IMG/VR virus record: IMGVR_UViG_3300042309_001530
Location: 1-25,188 of that record
Length of the DNA: 25,188 nt
Source: a virus
Strand: one strand, 5' to 3'
The notes below the pieces were generated by a model. It did no database searches and was not told the origin of the DNA. It saw only the letters and a program-made list of their open reading frames with translations. The position numbers and the translations under genes were made by a program. This document shows, piece by piece, positions 6,700 to 13,856 of the stretch. Within the stretch, counting starts at the first letter, position 1. Every line of letters starts with the position of its first letter.

Positions 6700-6735
6700 T
6701 AGTCTTGGATTGAGCACCAGAGGCTATATTTTTTC
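6700..6735 (+). terminator. Intrinsic terminator of hsp20
   Basis: The stem TAGTCTTGG (6700-6708) pairs with CCA-(g)-AGGCTA (6717-6726), with one bulged G, one G-U pair and an eight-base loop. A T-rich run (TATATTTTTTC) follows. The right copy of the hsp20-flanking inverted repeat makes up the loop end and 3' arm. The hairpin also covers the stop codon of the convergent dCMP deaminase gene (6724-6726). Confidence 0.65.
6710..6722 (-). repeat. Right copy of the 13-bp inverted repeat flanking hsp20
   Basis: TTGAGCACCAGAG is the exact reverse complement of 6138-6150. It sits inside the hsp20 terminator hairpin. Confidence 0.85.
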
Positions 6736-7134
6736 ACAAATTATTTTATAGAAATCAAATATCTCCAACGCATTTTGATCTCTATTATACAATTCTCTAT
6801 AAACTACTTTTTTAATTCCTTTGGCTGCTATCAAAGTCGCGCAAGATGAGCATGGTAATAGCGTACAGGCTAAAAGCTCGCCTTCTCCGTATTTTACATT
6901 ATTAAGCGCATTGGCTTCCGCGTGTAATATAAATTTTCTTCTATAATCGCGGTCTTCCCAAAATTTAGGGTTTACATTTTTTTGAGGTGCTAATCCATTA
7001 TATCCAACCCCCACTATTCGATGATTTTTATCTAAGATACAAGCTCCAACTTGTATGTGTATATCTTCTGATCTTTGCGCCGCCACTTCCGCAATCCTTA
7101 GTGCATATTCTTCCCAAGATATTCTAGTTTTCAT
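6724..7134 (-). CDS. Deoxycytidylate (dCMP) deaminase
   Basis: The protein converts dCMP to dUMP, feeding thymidylate synthesis during phage DNA replication. It shows the zinc-dependent deaminase motifs HAEANAL (His ligand and catalytic Glu) and PCSSCATLI (P-C-x-x-C, two Cys ligands). The N-terminal RISWEEYALRIAEVAAQRS, followed by VGACIL and VGVGYNG, is typical of the dCMP deaminase family. I chose the ATG at 7132-7134 because the family usually begins M-k-x-R-I-S-W; an in-frame ATG at 7152 would add six residues (MVHLNN). With the chosen start it overlaps the upstream deaminase-like gene by 11 bases, so the two are probably co-translated. Its stop lies within the hsp20 terminator. Confidence 0.9.
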   Translation of the reverse strand: MKTRISWEEYALRIAEVAAQRSEDIHIQVGACILDKNHRIVGVGYNGLAPQKNVNPKFWEDRDYRRKFILHAEANALNNVKYGEGELLACTLLPCSSCATLIAAKGIKKVVYRELYNRDQNALEIFDFYKIICEKI

Positions 7135-7540
7135 ATTGTTCAAATGTACCATTGTCCGTAGTAAAATACATTTTTTTAGGCTTCATGTACTGCATAAGTG
7201 ACTTGCAGCTTTTGCAAAATTTTGAATTTCTTATTTTTAAATTTCTATCAATTCTTACGTTTACTACTGTTAATTTGTTATATGGTATATTTGTTTTATT
7301 TTTTAATCTCAAAAACAAATCTAATTCGGCACATGTAGTTTTGCATTCATGAATTTTTCCATCATCAAAAGATAATGGATTTTTGATTTTATTTAATGGA
7401 TGGGTTTTATTTTTATTTTTACCTATACACACCAATCTATTTTTATACCACCCGAAAGAAAAAACTTGAACCCGAAGATCGAAGTCGGGATCGAATTCGG
7501 CTTGTGCAATTTCTAAACTTTTTTTAAATTCATATTGCAT
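7124..7540 (-). CDS. Second cytidine-deaminase-fold protein
   Basis: This 138-aa protein shows a diverged deaminase zinc site: TTCAELDLFL (C-A-E, as in cytidine deaminases, where Cys replaces His) and, about 45 residues later, FCKSCKSLMQY (C-x-x-C, without the preceding Pro). Between them, LTVVNVRID fits the central strand of the fold, and KKMYFTTDNG the next one. The early part (VQVFSFGWYKNRLVCIGKNKNKTHP) fits the first two strands. It lies directly upstream of, and overlaps, the true dCMP deaminase gene. It could be a nucleoside or nucleic-acid deaminase acting in the same pathway; the substrate is unknown. The fold call rests on spaced motifs only. Confidence 0.68.
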   Translation of the reverse strand: MQYEFKKSLEIAQAEFDPDFDLRVQVFSFGWYKNRLVCIGKNKNKTHPLNKIKNPLSFDDGKIHECKTTCAELDLFLRLKNKTNIPYNKLTVVNVRIDRNLKIRNSKFCKSCKSLMQYMKPKKMYFTTDNGTFEQYEN

Positions 7541-7555
7541 TCTTTGGTTTTTAAA

Positions 7556-7563
7556 GGTAAATA
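7556..7563 (+). promoter_or_regulatory. Late-promoter-like box GGTAAATA
   Basis: GGTAAATA lies seven bases upstream of the ATG at 7571. It is a weaker match to NATAAATA, with the core TAAATA intact. Confidence 0.4.
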
Positions 7564-7570
7564 CTAATAT

Positions 7571-7789
7571 ATGCCAGCCGTATCAAAAAAACAAGAAAGA
7601 TTTTTCAGAGTAGTAGCCGCAGCAAAAGAGGGTAAAAAAGGAATATCAAAAAAGGCTAAAGATGTAGCTAAACAAATGTCTAAAAAAGATATTAAGAAGT
7701 ATACAAAAGCCAAAAAAAATGCGCCCGAAGAAGCTAAAGAAAAAAATGAATCTTTTAATTTAGCGGATGAAATTTATAAATTGCTTTAG
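7571..7789 (+). CDS. Small basic DUF3008-like protein
   Basis: This 72-aa protein begins MPAVSKKQERFFRVVAAAKEGK and continues with a Lys-rich helical part (VAKQMSKKDIKKYTKAKK). The pattern M-P-A-x-S-x-K-Q-x-R-F-F, a middle S-x-x-x-x-x-V-A-K-x-M and then D-x-K-x-[FY]-x-x-T/A-K-x-K is that of the short DUF3008-type proteins found in phages and bacteria; their function is unknown. An extra acidic tail (NESFNLADEIYKLL) follows the usual end. The stop TAG overlaps the stop of the convergent gene at 7786 by four bases. Confidence 0.75.
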   Translation: MPAVSKKQERFFRVVAAAKEGKKGISKKAKDVAKQMSKKDIKKYTKAKKNAPEEAKEKNESFNLADEIYKLL

Positions 7790-8160
7790 GCTCTAAATTC
7801 TAAAGCATTCCAAACATCAAGCATATCATTAGCTGATCCGGTGATCTTATCATTCATCCACGCTTCTATTTCCAGTCCACTCTCTAAACTATCTAATATT
7901 CTTTGAGTATGAGCACATAATGACTTTAAATTTGCTATTGTCATTCTTTTAAATTGATCATCTGTTTGTGGTGCTGGTAATGCCGGTGTTACATCAACTA
8001 CCGGCATTGTTTCGGGTTGATCGACAACTGGTGGGGCTGATATATTGTCTAAAGCATTTTCGACACCGGTGGTTTGGTTATCTTGATTTATGGTAGCTAA
8101 AGTGTTTTCGAAAATTTTTTCATAATTTTCCATCAATGTCGTTAAGTCTTTCTTATTCAT
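7786..8160 (-). CDS. CTS-type protein with C-terminal helical ExW domain
   Basis: This 124-aa protein begins MNKKDLTTLMENYEKIFENT, with IFE|N as a possible prohead-protease site. A Pro/Val/Asp-rich linker follows (about residues 38-68). The C-terminal domain (IANLKSLCAHTQRIL, then LEIEAWMNDKITGSANDMLDVWNAL) is helical. The E-x-E-x-W-[MV]-x-x-K-I motif recurs, to my memory, in small virion-associated proteins of T4-like phages. A late box CATAAATA lies six bases upstream of the ATG. No enzymatic motif is visible. Confidence 0.75.
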   Translation of the reverse strand: MNKKDLTTLMENYEKIFENTLATINQDNQTTGVENALDNISAPPVVDQPETMPVVDVTPALPAPQTDDQFKRMTIANLKSLCAHTQRILDSLESGLEIEAWMNDKITGSANDMLDVWNALEFRA

Positions 8161-8166
8161 ATAATA

Positions 8167-8174
8167 TATTTATG
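8167..8174 (-). promoter_or_regulatory. Late-promoter-like box CATAAATA
   Basis: Read on the minus strand, CATAAATA lies six bases upstream of the ATG at 8160, with only A/T bases between. Confidence 0.6.
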
Positions 8175-8190
8175 TTTTAAAATAACCTTT

Positions 8191-8607
8191 TCAATTTTTA
8201 TTTTCTTCGGTTTTTGATTGTTTAAAAATACTTCTTTCCAAGAAAGTCAATCTTTCATTTGTTATATCGATTGATTTTTGTTGTGTGGCTAAAATTAAAT
8301 TTAAATTTTTAAATTGTTCCGTTGCTATAATTTGTTGGTTCAATATACTTTCCAATCTATTTTGTATTAATCCAAATTTACTTTCAAACAAATCATCTTG
8401 TTTTTGGGCGTAGTTTTCAAATGTTTCTCTCTTGACATAATTCGCGGACATCCATAGAGTATAATAACCAATGCCTAAAAATGCGATAAACCCCAAGGCG
8501 GCTTTTGTAATAGTGGAAAGAATAGAAGGATGTATTTTTACTATTTTTGGTACTATTTCATGAAATTCTTCTTGACTATTACCAGTGGGCTTATTATTAT
8601 TAGACAT
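8191..8607 (-). CDS. Single-pass membrane protein with coiled coil
   Basis: This 138-aa protein has a polar N-terminus, one predicted membrane helix at about residues 33-54 (ITKAALGFIAFLGIGYYTLW), and then a long heptad-like helix rich in Gln, Glu and Leu to the end. The topology suggests a bitopic inner-membrane protein with a coiled-coil domain. A holin, spanin-like or membrane-anchoring role is possible, but no family motif is recognised. A TGTAAATA box lies ten bases upstream of the ATG. Confidence 0.72.
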   Translation of the reverse strand: MSNNNKPTGNSQEEFHEIVPKIVKIHPSILSTITKAALGFIAFLGIGYYTLWMSANYVKRETFENYAQKQDDLFESKFGLIQNRLESILNQQIIATEQFKNLNLILATQQKSIDITNERLTFLERSIFKQSKTEENKN

Positions 8608-8617
8608 ATTATATAAC

Positions 8618-8625
8618 TATTTACA
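8618..8625 (-). promoter_or_regulatory. Late-promoter-like box TGTAAATA
   Basis: On the minus strand TGTAAATA lies ten bases upstream of the ATG at 8607. The same variant precedes the genes at 12244, 20402 and 21378. Confidence 0.45.
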
Positions 8626-8659
8626 ATCTATCTAGTTTACATTTTAATATATTTTTTTT

Positions 8660-9709
8660 ATGAACAACAAAACACCAGAAGCAGTAAAAACATTAAGAAA
8701 TAAAGGGTTATCATTCAAGGCAATAGCCGATATTTTAGATATCGGTGAAACCACAGCGCGATATTGGTATTATGACATTTCTAGAGCAAAAAACAATCCA
8801 ATCGGATATGTTAATCAAAACCTTTCTAGAAATCTACCAAACAAATCTTCCAAAGAAGATGTTTTTGAGTTTTTGGAAAATTTAAAACCATTAAATTATG
8901 TTTCCAAAAGAAAAGAAGCTAAAGTTCAAGATTTAAATGATTACTGTGTTATAATTGGTGATATTCATTTCCCAACACAACACCAACCAACTATAAACAT
9001 TTTCTTTGAAACCATAAGAGAATTAAAGCCAAAAACTATTATTATAAATGGTGACAGCTTGGATATGTTTTCTATATCAAGATATCCTAAAGATATAAGA
9101 CAAAATTATTCTCTTTTAGATGAAAGATTGGAATACCATAATTTTCTTTCAGAGCTTATTGAAATTTCAAATGGCGCGAAGATCATAGAAACCAATGCGA
9201 ATCATAGTGGAAATGATATGTCGGGTAGATGGTTCCGATATTTATCGGATAGAATTGGGGAATTAGCATGTTTACCCGATGTAATTGATAAATTATCATA
9301 TCAAAATGTATTTTTGGGTCAGTATCAAAATATAGTAGATTTGGTAGATTATGTAGAATTGACCCCAAATTTAATAGTATTACACGGAGATATTGTAAGA
9401 AAGAATGGTGGATTTTCCGCTTTTGCTCATATGGAAAAGTGGATGGTGTCCATTATACATAACCATACGCATCGATTTGGATCTACTTCAAAAAGAATAC
9501 CATCTATAGGATCTAGAAAAGATTCTCAAATTTATGCGTGGGAAAATGCATGTGCTTGTGATTTATCCCCAGTTTATGGTTCTGCTCCAAATTGGCAAAA
9601 TGGTTTTTCTATCGTTTGCTTGGACGGAAATGATTATGGAATAGAACAGGTAAAGGTAGAAAACAATAGAGCTACTATTTCAACTTTAGGTAGGACATAC
9701 ATTTCTTAA
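8660..9709 (+). CDS. Calcineurin-like metallophosphoesterase with N-terminal HTH
   Basis: This 349-aa protein starts with a helix-turn-helix-like segment (about residues 8-40, KGLSFKAIADILDIGETTAR). The calcineurin-type metal site follows in order: GDIHFP (D101-x-H103), NGDSLD (D132), NANHS (the N-H motif, near residue 177), LHGD, and HNHTHRFG (the final H-x-H). These ligands bind two metal ions that activate water to cleave phosphate esters. Phage homologues are common; the substrate is unknown. The HTH could place the enzyme on DNA. The gene is single on the plus strand and overlaps the 3' end of a small convergent gene by 35 bases. Confidence 0.85.
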   Translation: MNNKTPEAVKTLRNKGLSFKAIADILDIGETTARYWYYDISRAKNNPIGYVNQNLSRNLPNKSSKEDVFEFLENLKPLNYVSKRKEAKVQDLNDYCVIIGDIHFPTQHQPTINIFFETIRELKPKTIIINGDSLDMFSISRYPKDIRQNYSLLDERLEYHNFLSELIEISNGAKIIETNANHSGNDMSGRWFRYLSDRIGELACLPDVIDKLSYQNVFLGQYQNIVDLVDYVELTPNLIVLHGDIVRKNGGFSAFAHMEKWMVSIIHNHTHRFGSTSKRIPSIGSRKDSQIYAWENACACDLSPVYGSAPNWQNGFSIVCLDGNDYGIEQVKVENNRATISTLGRTYIS

Positions 9710-9830
9710 ACCCTGATTTTATAGAATATAAAATATTATTTTTCTTAGGCTTTTCATCTAATTTTTGAATCGTCTTTTTAACTTCGATCATTATCGAATC
9801 CCTATATGATCGATGTGAAGAATAATTCAT
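9675..9830 (-). CDS. Small basic hypothetical protein (51 aa)
   Basis: An open frame of 51 codons runs from ATG at 9830 to TAG at 9675: MNYSSHRSYRDSIMIEV..., ending KKCMSYLKLK. It is basic and probably helical. Support: a GATAAATA late-type box at 9836-9843 and tight packing behind the membrane-protein gene ending at 9835. Against: it is short and its last 35 bases overlap the 3' end of the convergent phosphoesterase gene. No family is recognised. Confidence 0.45.
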   Translation of the reverse strand: MNYSSHRSYRDSIMIEVKKTIQKLDEKPKKNNILYSIKSGFKKCMSYLKLK

Positions 9831-9834
9831 ATAT

Positions 9835-10653
9835 TTATTTATCTTGATATTTTATGTTTCCCGGAGTTTCAACTTTGATGAAAGCTTTTGTCGGTTCGTG
9901 AATATTTTTTTTATTTTTATTTGTTATAATATTATTATAAGCTAACACTAAACATATCGCCAACGGATCAAAAACCAAAACAATTATAATAGTAAGCCAC
10001 TTAACTACAATATCAGTTTCAACATTAAAAAGTTTAGATACGAATTTTAAAGTACCTATATCAGTAGATTTGGTTTCTTCGGCTTTTAAATTTAAAAGCT
10101 CTAAATCAACAGGTTTTATTTTGTCTGATAATAAATTTATTTTTGTTTGGGAATCTATTATTTCTTGATTTGCTTTTGCTATTGCTTCATAAGCTTGCTC
10201 TCTAGGAACTCTATAATTTCCAGCATCTTGAACCCTTTGTTCTTGTATGAGTCGTATTTCATTTAATGTTTTAATTCTATCTTTTAAAACATTCATTTCT
10301 GATAAAATAGTATTTTTATTATTTTCTAATGATATTCTTTGTGTCTCTATAATTTCCACTTTTACATGACTTTTTTGAAAAGCTGAAGTTAAAAAACCAA
10401 AAATACCCAGAGAAGTTATACCCATTAATAAAATTATAGAAAATATCAAATATGTTTTTAACAGAAAATTTGTTTTATTCCAAAATCGATGCAAATAACT
10501 AGCTGCTATTAATTTTCCAAATTCCAACGAACCAGCCATTATACATATAGCTATAAATGCCCCCGAATATAATGACGCTAAACCTTGGACTGAAAAATAC
10601 GCGGCGCACCCGGCAACTAATAAAGCTGAAAAACCTACAATAAGAGCAAACAT
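9835..10653 (-). CDS. Four-helix membrane protein with central coiled coil
   Basis: This 272-aa protein has three N-terminal membrane helices (about residues 3-25, 30-50 and 65-90), a long charged coiled-coil section (about 100-195, with repeated IETQ, KDRIKTL, INLLSDKI patterns) and a fourth membrane helix near 215-240. A short basic tail ends in the cytoplasm if the first segment is inserted inward. Similar coil-containing membrane proteins are known as hypotheticals in large marine phages; no function is established. It follows the 529-aa virion protein gene after one base (TAAtATG), so the two are probably expressed together. Confidence 0.78.
   Translation of the reverse strand: MFALIVGFSALLVAGCAAYFSVQGLASLYSGAFIAICIMAGSLEFGKLIAASYLHRFWNKTNFLLKTYLIFSIILLMGITSLGIFGFLTSAFQKSHVKVEIIETQRISLENNKNTILSEMNVLKDRIKTLNEIRLIQEQRVQDAGNYRVPREQAYEAIAKANQEIIDSQTKINLLSDKIKPVDLELLNLKAEETKSTDIGTLKFVSKLFNVETDIVVKWLTIIIVLVFDPLAICLVLAYNNIITNKNKKNIHEPTKAFIKVETPGNIKYQDK
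9836..9843 (-). promoter_or_regulatory. Late-promoter-like box GATAAATA
   Basis: On the minus strand GATAAATA overlaps the stop of the membrane-protein gene and lies five bases upstream of the small gene starting at 9830. Confidence 0.4.
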
Positions 10654-10654
10654 A

Positions 10655-12244
10655 TTATCTACTTATTTCCTCCCAATCTAAAGATGCATAAACCAATTCC
10701 GTATTGGTACTTGCCGACACTGCTAAAATAATTTCATATGGTGTTCCAGTTAAACCATTTCTTTCAAGTTGAAATTTAAACAATGCTTCTTTTAAAATAT
10801 CTATCGTAGTTGAACCTTGAGCATTAGAAGTTAAAAACCCTTCTGCTAAAATTCTTCCACCTGTTATGGAAGTGCCGTCTAATTTATACTCCACACCCGA
10901 ATCAACTCCAGCATCAACCCATGCACCACCCCCGCTTGTTGTTCCACTTGCTATTACCCTCCAAGAATATATTCCTGTACCTGTACCCATTATGGATAAT
11001 GCCGTTAAAATTGCAATGGCATCCAATCTATTTGGTGAAGATTTCAATCTAATTGAAATAACTGGATAATATGTTCCTGCTGTTGCAAGAGATTTTGGTG
11101 AAGTGATGGGCGTAGAAATTGATTGTTGTAATCCTCTTAATTCATAACCACCTTCTGAAATTACAGTAGAACATACTTGTTTTAAGGTTTTAGAACCACT
11201 TGTTGCTGCTTTATTTGTTATTTCATATCTTAATGGTAAAGAAGCAGTTGTTATATAAGTTGAATCTAAAATATTAGCATGGTGGAATGAATGACAAATA
11301 ATAAACTTCCCGTTTATAACAAAACCAATTCGAACTGTACCTACACCAAGCCATTCGATATCCATCCAAAGAATTTGGGCTTTTGTAATATCCAAGGTTA
11401 ATCCAGAGGGGCCGGTCCCGTCTAATTTATCTCCATTCCAAGACGATCTTAAAACAGTCGTTTCCGATGATGGAGAACCATTGACGAGTGTTCTTTTCAC
11501 AAAACTTAAATTGCCATCATCTAATTGTAGATATATTCCATTATCTCGACCAAAGTAACCCACTCTTTGTCTTAAATTGTTGGCAGAGGAAGCAAATACA
11601 AATGTGTTCAATACTAGTAATGATTTACCGGGTTGATAGGAAAACACCTTTGTTGTTTCTCTTATAACAGAAGAACCCGATAAAGAATTAACGGTCATTT
11701 CAACCAAACCTTGATTTTGATTGAATGAGTATGTCCCCCCTACCGCCGTTAATGAAGCCCATAAATTATTATCCCTATATCTATGACTTGAATCAAACAA
11801 CGTCAAAGGAGAAGATGTTCTTAATCTTCCAAAAGAATCTAATTGTGTCAGGTCTACAATTTCTTCGTTTTTTATTGTATTTGTAACATTGACATTTAAT
11901 GATGATGTTGGTTGATAAACAGATACATAATTTCCATTTTTATCCCCTAACGTTACATCGTCTATTGTAGAATCCAAATCTTGTGATAAAACTCTTAAAG
12001 CATTATATCCTCCATCTGTTATAACATCCGCTTTTAAATTCGAATTCCAATCTTTTATTTCTACTTCCCCTATACTAACGCTATTGGCCGTAAGACTAAC
12101 CGCCATATCATCAAAATTTGTAATATAAGAAGCTTGTGCAAATAATTCTCTATCGGCATCATTGTTAACATGTATCCAAGAGTTATTATATCCTATGTTA
12201 CAATTTTCTGGTTTTGCGGAGACTTCATTAATTAGAGTATACAT
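10655..12244 (-). CDS. Virion structural protein (tail-fibre or head-decoration type)
   Basis: This 529-aa protein is rich in Ser, Thr, Gly and Asn and in beta strands. Its middle carries a run seen in structural proteins of many large phages: SFGRLRTSSPLTLFDS, YQPGKSLLV, QRVGYFGRDNGIYLQ, SSWNGDKLDGTGPSGLTLD, DIEWLGVGTVRIGFVI and LPLRYEITN. In phage genomes this block is usually annotated as a structural or adhesion-type protein with a lectin-like fold; the exact place in the virion is unknown. The C-terminal 100 residues form another beta-rich domain ending LVYASLDWEEISR. A TGTAAATA box lies eight bases upstream of the ATG, fitting late expression. The membrane coiled-coil gene follows after one base. 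Confidence 0.75.
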   Translation of the reverse strand: MYTLINEVSAKPENCNIGYNNSWIHVNNDADRELFAQASYITNFDDMAVSLTANSVSIGEVEIKDWNSNLKADVITDGGYNALRVLSQDLDSTIDDVTLGDKNGNYVSVYQPTSSLNVNVTNTIKNEEIVDLTQLDSFGRLRTSSPLTLFDSSHRYRDNNLWASLTAVGGTYSFNQNQGLVEMTVNSLSGSSVIRETTKVFSYQPGKSLLVLNTFVFASSANNLRQRVGYFGRDNGIYLQLDDGNLSFVKRTLVNGSPSSETTVLRSSWNGDKLDGTGPSGLTLDITKAQILWMDIEWLGVGTVRIGFVINGKFIICHSFHHANILDSTYITTASLPLRYEITNKAATSGSKTLKQVCSTVISEGGYELRGLQQSISTPITSPKSLATAGTYYPVISIRLKSSPNRLDAIAILTALSIMGTGTGIYSWRVIASGTTSGGGAWVDAGVDSGVEYKLDGTSITGGRILAEGFLTSNAQGSTTIDILKEALFKFQLERNGLTGTPYEIILAVSASTNTELVYASLDWEEISR

Positions 12245-12252
12245 CTAATTAA

Positions 12253-12260
12253 TATTTACA
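12253..12260 (-). promoter_or_regulatory. Late-promoter-like box TGTAAATA
   Basis: On the minus strand TGTAAATA lies eight bases upstream of the virion-protein ATG at 12244, just past the stop of the preceding small gene. Confidence 0.5.
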
Positions 12261-12262
12261 TT

Positions 12263-12454
12263 TTATTTGATCTTTAAAGTTGCTTCCCCATTTAATATAT
12301 CTATAACTTTAACGAAATATTTTTTTTTGTTGTAAAAAAAGTTAAAATCATCATTTATTTCTATTTTTATATCCGATACGAACGCCCATTTTTCTAAATC
12401 CATATAAAAATAGTTTCCGTCTTTAATAAGACACTCTGCTATAGAGTCGTTCAT
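12263..12454 (-). CDS. Hypothetical small protein (63 aa)
   Basis: Not recognised. The 63 residues look like a small beta barrel or sheet with aromatic residues (YFYMDLEKWAF, FNFFYNKKKYFVKVIDIL). Its ATG overlaps the TGA of the 45-aa gene before it (ATGA), so it is probably translated by coupling. Given its neighbours it may be a minor virion or assembly protein. Confidence 0.6.
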   Translation of the reverse strand: MNDSIAECLIKDGNYFYMDLEKWAFVSDIKIEINDDFNFFYNKKKYFVKVIDILNGEATLKIK

Positions 12455-12588
12455 TTATAAATAAAAATAATTTTATTTTTTGATTTTATAGAATTTGTAT
12501 TTTTAACTCCATTCCATTTTATGGAGTCAAAATTTTTATCGTATTCTTTTTTTACTATTGGTCTTGGTTTGTCGCCTTTTCCAGCCAT
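12451..12588 (-). CDS. Small conserved phage protein of the GKGDKPRP type (45 aa)
   Basis: The protein begins MAGKGDKPRPIVKKEYDKNFDS. The motif M-x-G-K-G-D-K-P-R-P followed by K-x-Y-D-x-N-[FY]-D-x-I is a recurrent short protein of T4-like and other tailed phages, of unknown function. Here a basic Asn/Lys/Ile tail follows the conserved part. It starts two bases after the stop of the gene at 12591 and its TGA overlaps the next ATG. The start is fixed by the conserved first residues. Confidence 0.75.
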   Translation of the reverse strand: MAGKGDKPRPIVKKEYDKNFDSIKWNGVKNTNSIKSKNKIIFIYK

Positions 12589-12590
12589 AA

Positions 12591-13145
12591 TTAAAGACCT
12601 CTTGTATATCTAGCGGGTATTACTGGAGGTAATCCCATGGATTTTCTTTTTTGATCTTGTAATTGAGATTGTGACATATGAATTTTGTCATTTACTTCTC
12701 TTGAAATTTCTGATTCGCTTTTGCCGCTAAAATTGCTTGGTAATAAATTTAATATTTTCTTTATAATATCATCTTCATATCGATTTTCTACATTCTGACT
12801 AAAATTGCTATCATTTTTAATATATTGATATAATAAAGATTTTATTTCTTTTGTATATTCTTCATTTTTAGAAGCGTCTGCTTCTGATTTTAAATTTTTT
12901 ACTTTTTCCTGTAATTCACTATTATTTTTTAAATTATTGATTATTACTTTAACTAATTCTTTTATATTTTTATTTTTTACGAAATTTCTATATCTATTCA
13001 AAACAAACTCAGTAGCATATGCTAAAAATATAAAACCACCAAAAACTACAGCGGTTCCTAATCCCGTGTCTGGTACTGTTTCTTCTGTATGAAGATTATT
13101 ATAAACATCTTCTAATTTAATTTGATCTTTTTGATTTGAATACAT
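12591..13145 (-). CDS. CTS-like single-pass membrane/coiled-coil protein
   Basis: This 184-aa protein has an N-terminus (MYSNQKDQIKLEDVYNNLHTEE) that fits the KDQI-x-LE-x-x-Y pattern of the longer CTS group in this window. A membrane helix follows at about residues 30-48 (GTAVVFGGFIFLAYATEFVL), then a long charged helical section and a Pro-containing basic end (MGLPPVIPARYTRGL). It has a perfect late box (TATAAATA) eight bases upstream of the ATG and is the first gene of the 13145-to-9675 run. If the N-terminus is really removed by prohead protease, the mature form would start just before the hydrophobic helix. The function is unknown. Confidence 0.74.
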   Translation of the reverse strand: MYSNQKDQIKLEDVYNNLHTEETVPDTGLGTAVVFGGFIFLAYATEFVLNRYRNFVKNKNIKELVKVIINNLKNNSELQEKVKNLKSEADASKNEEYTKEIKSLLYQYIKNDSNFSQNVENRYEDDIIKKILNLLPSNFSGKSESEISREVNDKIHMSQSQLQDQKRKSMGLPPVIPARYTRGL

Positions 13146-13153
13146 ATATATTA

Positions 13154-13161
13154 TATTTATA
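13154..13161 (-). promoter_or_regulatory. Late promoter TATAAATA
   Basis: A perfect TATAAATA on the minus strand, eight bases upstream of the ATG at 13145, with only A/T in between and no Shine-Dalgarno. Confidence 0.65.
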
Positions 13162-13181
13162 TTTAAAAGTTATCAAATCAT

Positions 13182-13466
13182 TTAGAAATCGATACAAAAT
13201 GTTGTAAACCCATTTAATTTAATATCTTTACCAAATACATCATAATCGTGATCCACCGAACCTTTAAGATAAACTATATACTTCTTATGTTTAGGTTCAA
13301 AAATTTTCATCTTATATTTCATTTTTAAAATAGTATTTAAATTCTCGCTTGATGATTTGGTGTAATTTGTTTCTCCGTAAAATTTTAAACTATCATATTC
13401 GTCAGAATATAAAAAATTAATCGCAAAACTATTTAATATTATTAGTGTTATTAGTGTTTTTTTCAT
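13182..13466 (-). CDS. Small exported protein with signal peptide
   Basis: This 94-aa protein starts MKKTLITLIILNSFAINFLYSDE, a clear Sec-type signal (basic start, hydrophobic core, polar cleavage region near residue 20). The mature part alternates polar and hydrophobic residues (KYIVYLKGSVDHDYDVFG) and looks beta-rich; one Cys lies near the C-terminus. It directly follows the lipoprotein gene (one base between stop and start), so the two exported proteins are probably made together. It could be periplasmic or attached to the outer membrane. No family is recognised. Confidence 0.7.
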   Translation of the reverse strand: MKKTLITLIILNSFAINFLYSDEYDSLKFYGETNYTKSSSENLNTILKMKYKMKIFEPKHKKYIVYLKGSVDHDYDVFGKDIKLNGFTTFCIDF

Positions 13467-13467
13467 T

Positions 13468-13848
13468 TTAATTTAAAAATTCTGCAAATTCTACAAAATT
13501 GTTTCTGCCTCTAATTTTTTCAGCTTCTCTTGCTATCTGTAATGGATTATCAATAAAAGCTCTCGTTTTCCAAGAACCTAAATAATCATATGTCCACAGT
13601 TGATTTTTACCTTTAGGATAGAGATATGCTACTACTGCATGTCCAGACCATTTATTTTTATCGTTTTTATAACTGTATCTAACGACCTCAGCCCACACAC
13701 CATATTTTTCTAATCCGCTTTTAAATGCAATGGCGGTTGGTAAACAAGCGTTTTTTTGTCTGGTCATCCATTGTTCTGGATTTTCTGGAGTAGTTTGACA
13801 CCCCATCAAAGCAATTGATAAAAATAAAAGAGAAATTTTTTTATACAT
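13468..13848 (-). CDS. Lipoprotein with a possible Cys-His-Asp peptidase site
   Basis: From the ATG at 13848 the protein has 126 residues. It starts MYKKISLLFLSIALMGC, a lipoprotein signal with lipobox L-M-G-C17. The mature part shows NACLPTAIAFK (Cys35), SGHAVVAYLY (His70) and LWTYDYLGS (Asp88). This order and spacing are those of transglutaminase-like and papain-like cysteine peptidases. An in-frame ATG at 13869 would add seven residues but overlap the nrdA stop; the start at 13848 leaves eight bases after that stop and gives a cleaner signal. It probably sits on the outer or inner membrane facing the periplasm. Receptor blocking, superinfection exclusion or peptidoglycan remodelling are possible roles, all inference. 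Confidence 0.72.
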   Translation of the reverse strand: MYKKISLLFLSIALMGCQTTPENPEQWMTRQKNACLPTAIAFKSGLEKYGVWAEVVRYSYKNDKNKWSGHAVVAYLYPKGKNQLWTYDYLGSWKTRAFIDNPLQIAREAEKIRGRNNFVEFAEFLN

Positions 13849-13856
13849 TATTATGT

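Noticed and set aside
7135-7152. Upstream ATG of the dCMP deaminase (six extra residues)
   Set aside because: The family normally starts close to R-I-S-W; the extra residues match nothing and increase the overlap with the gene before.
12456-12463. TATAAATA on the plus strand
   Set aside because: All genes here are on the minus strand, so the orientation is wrong for any start codon.
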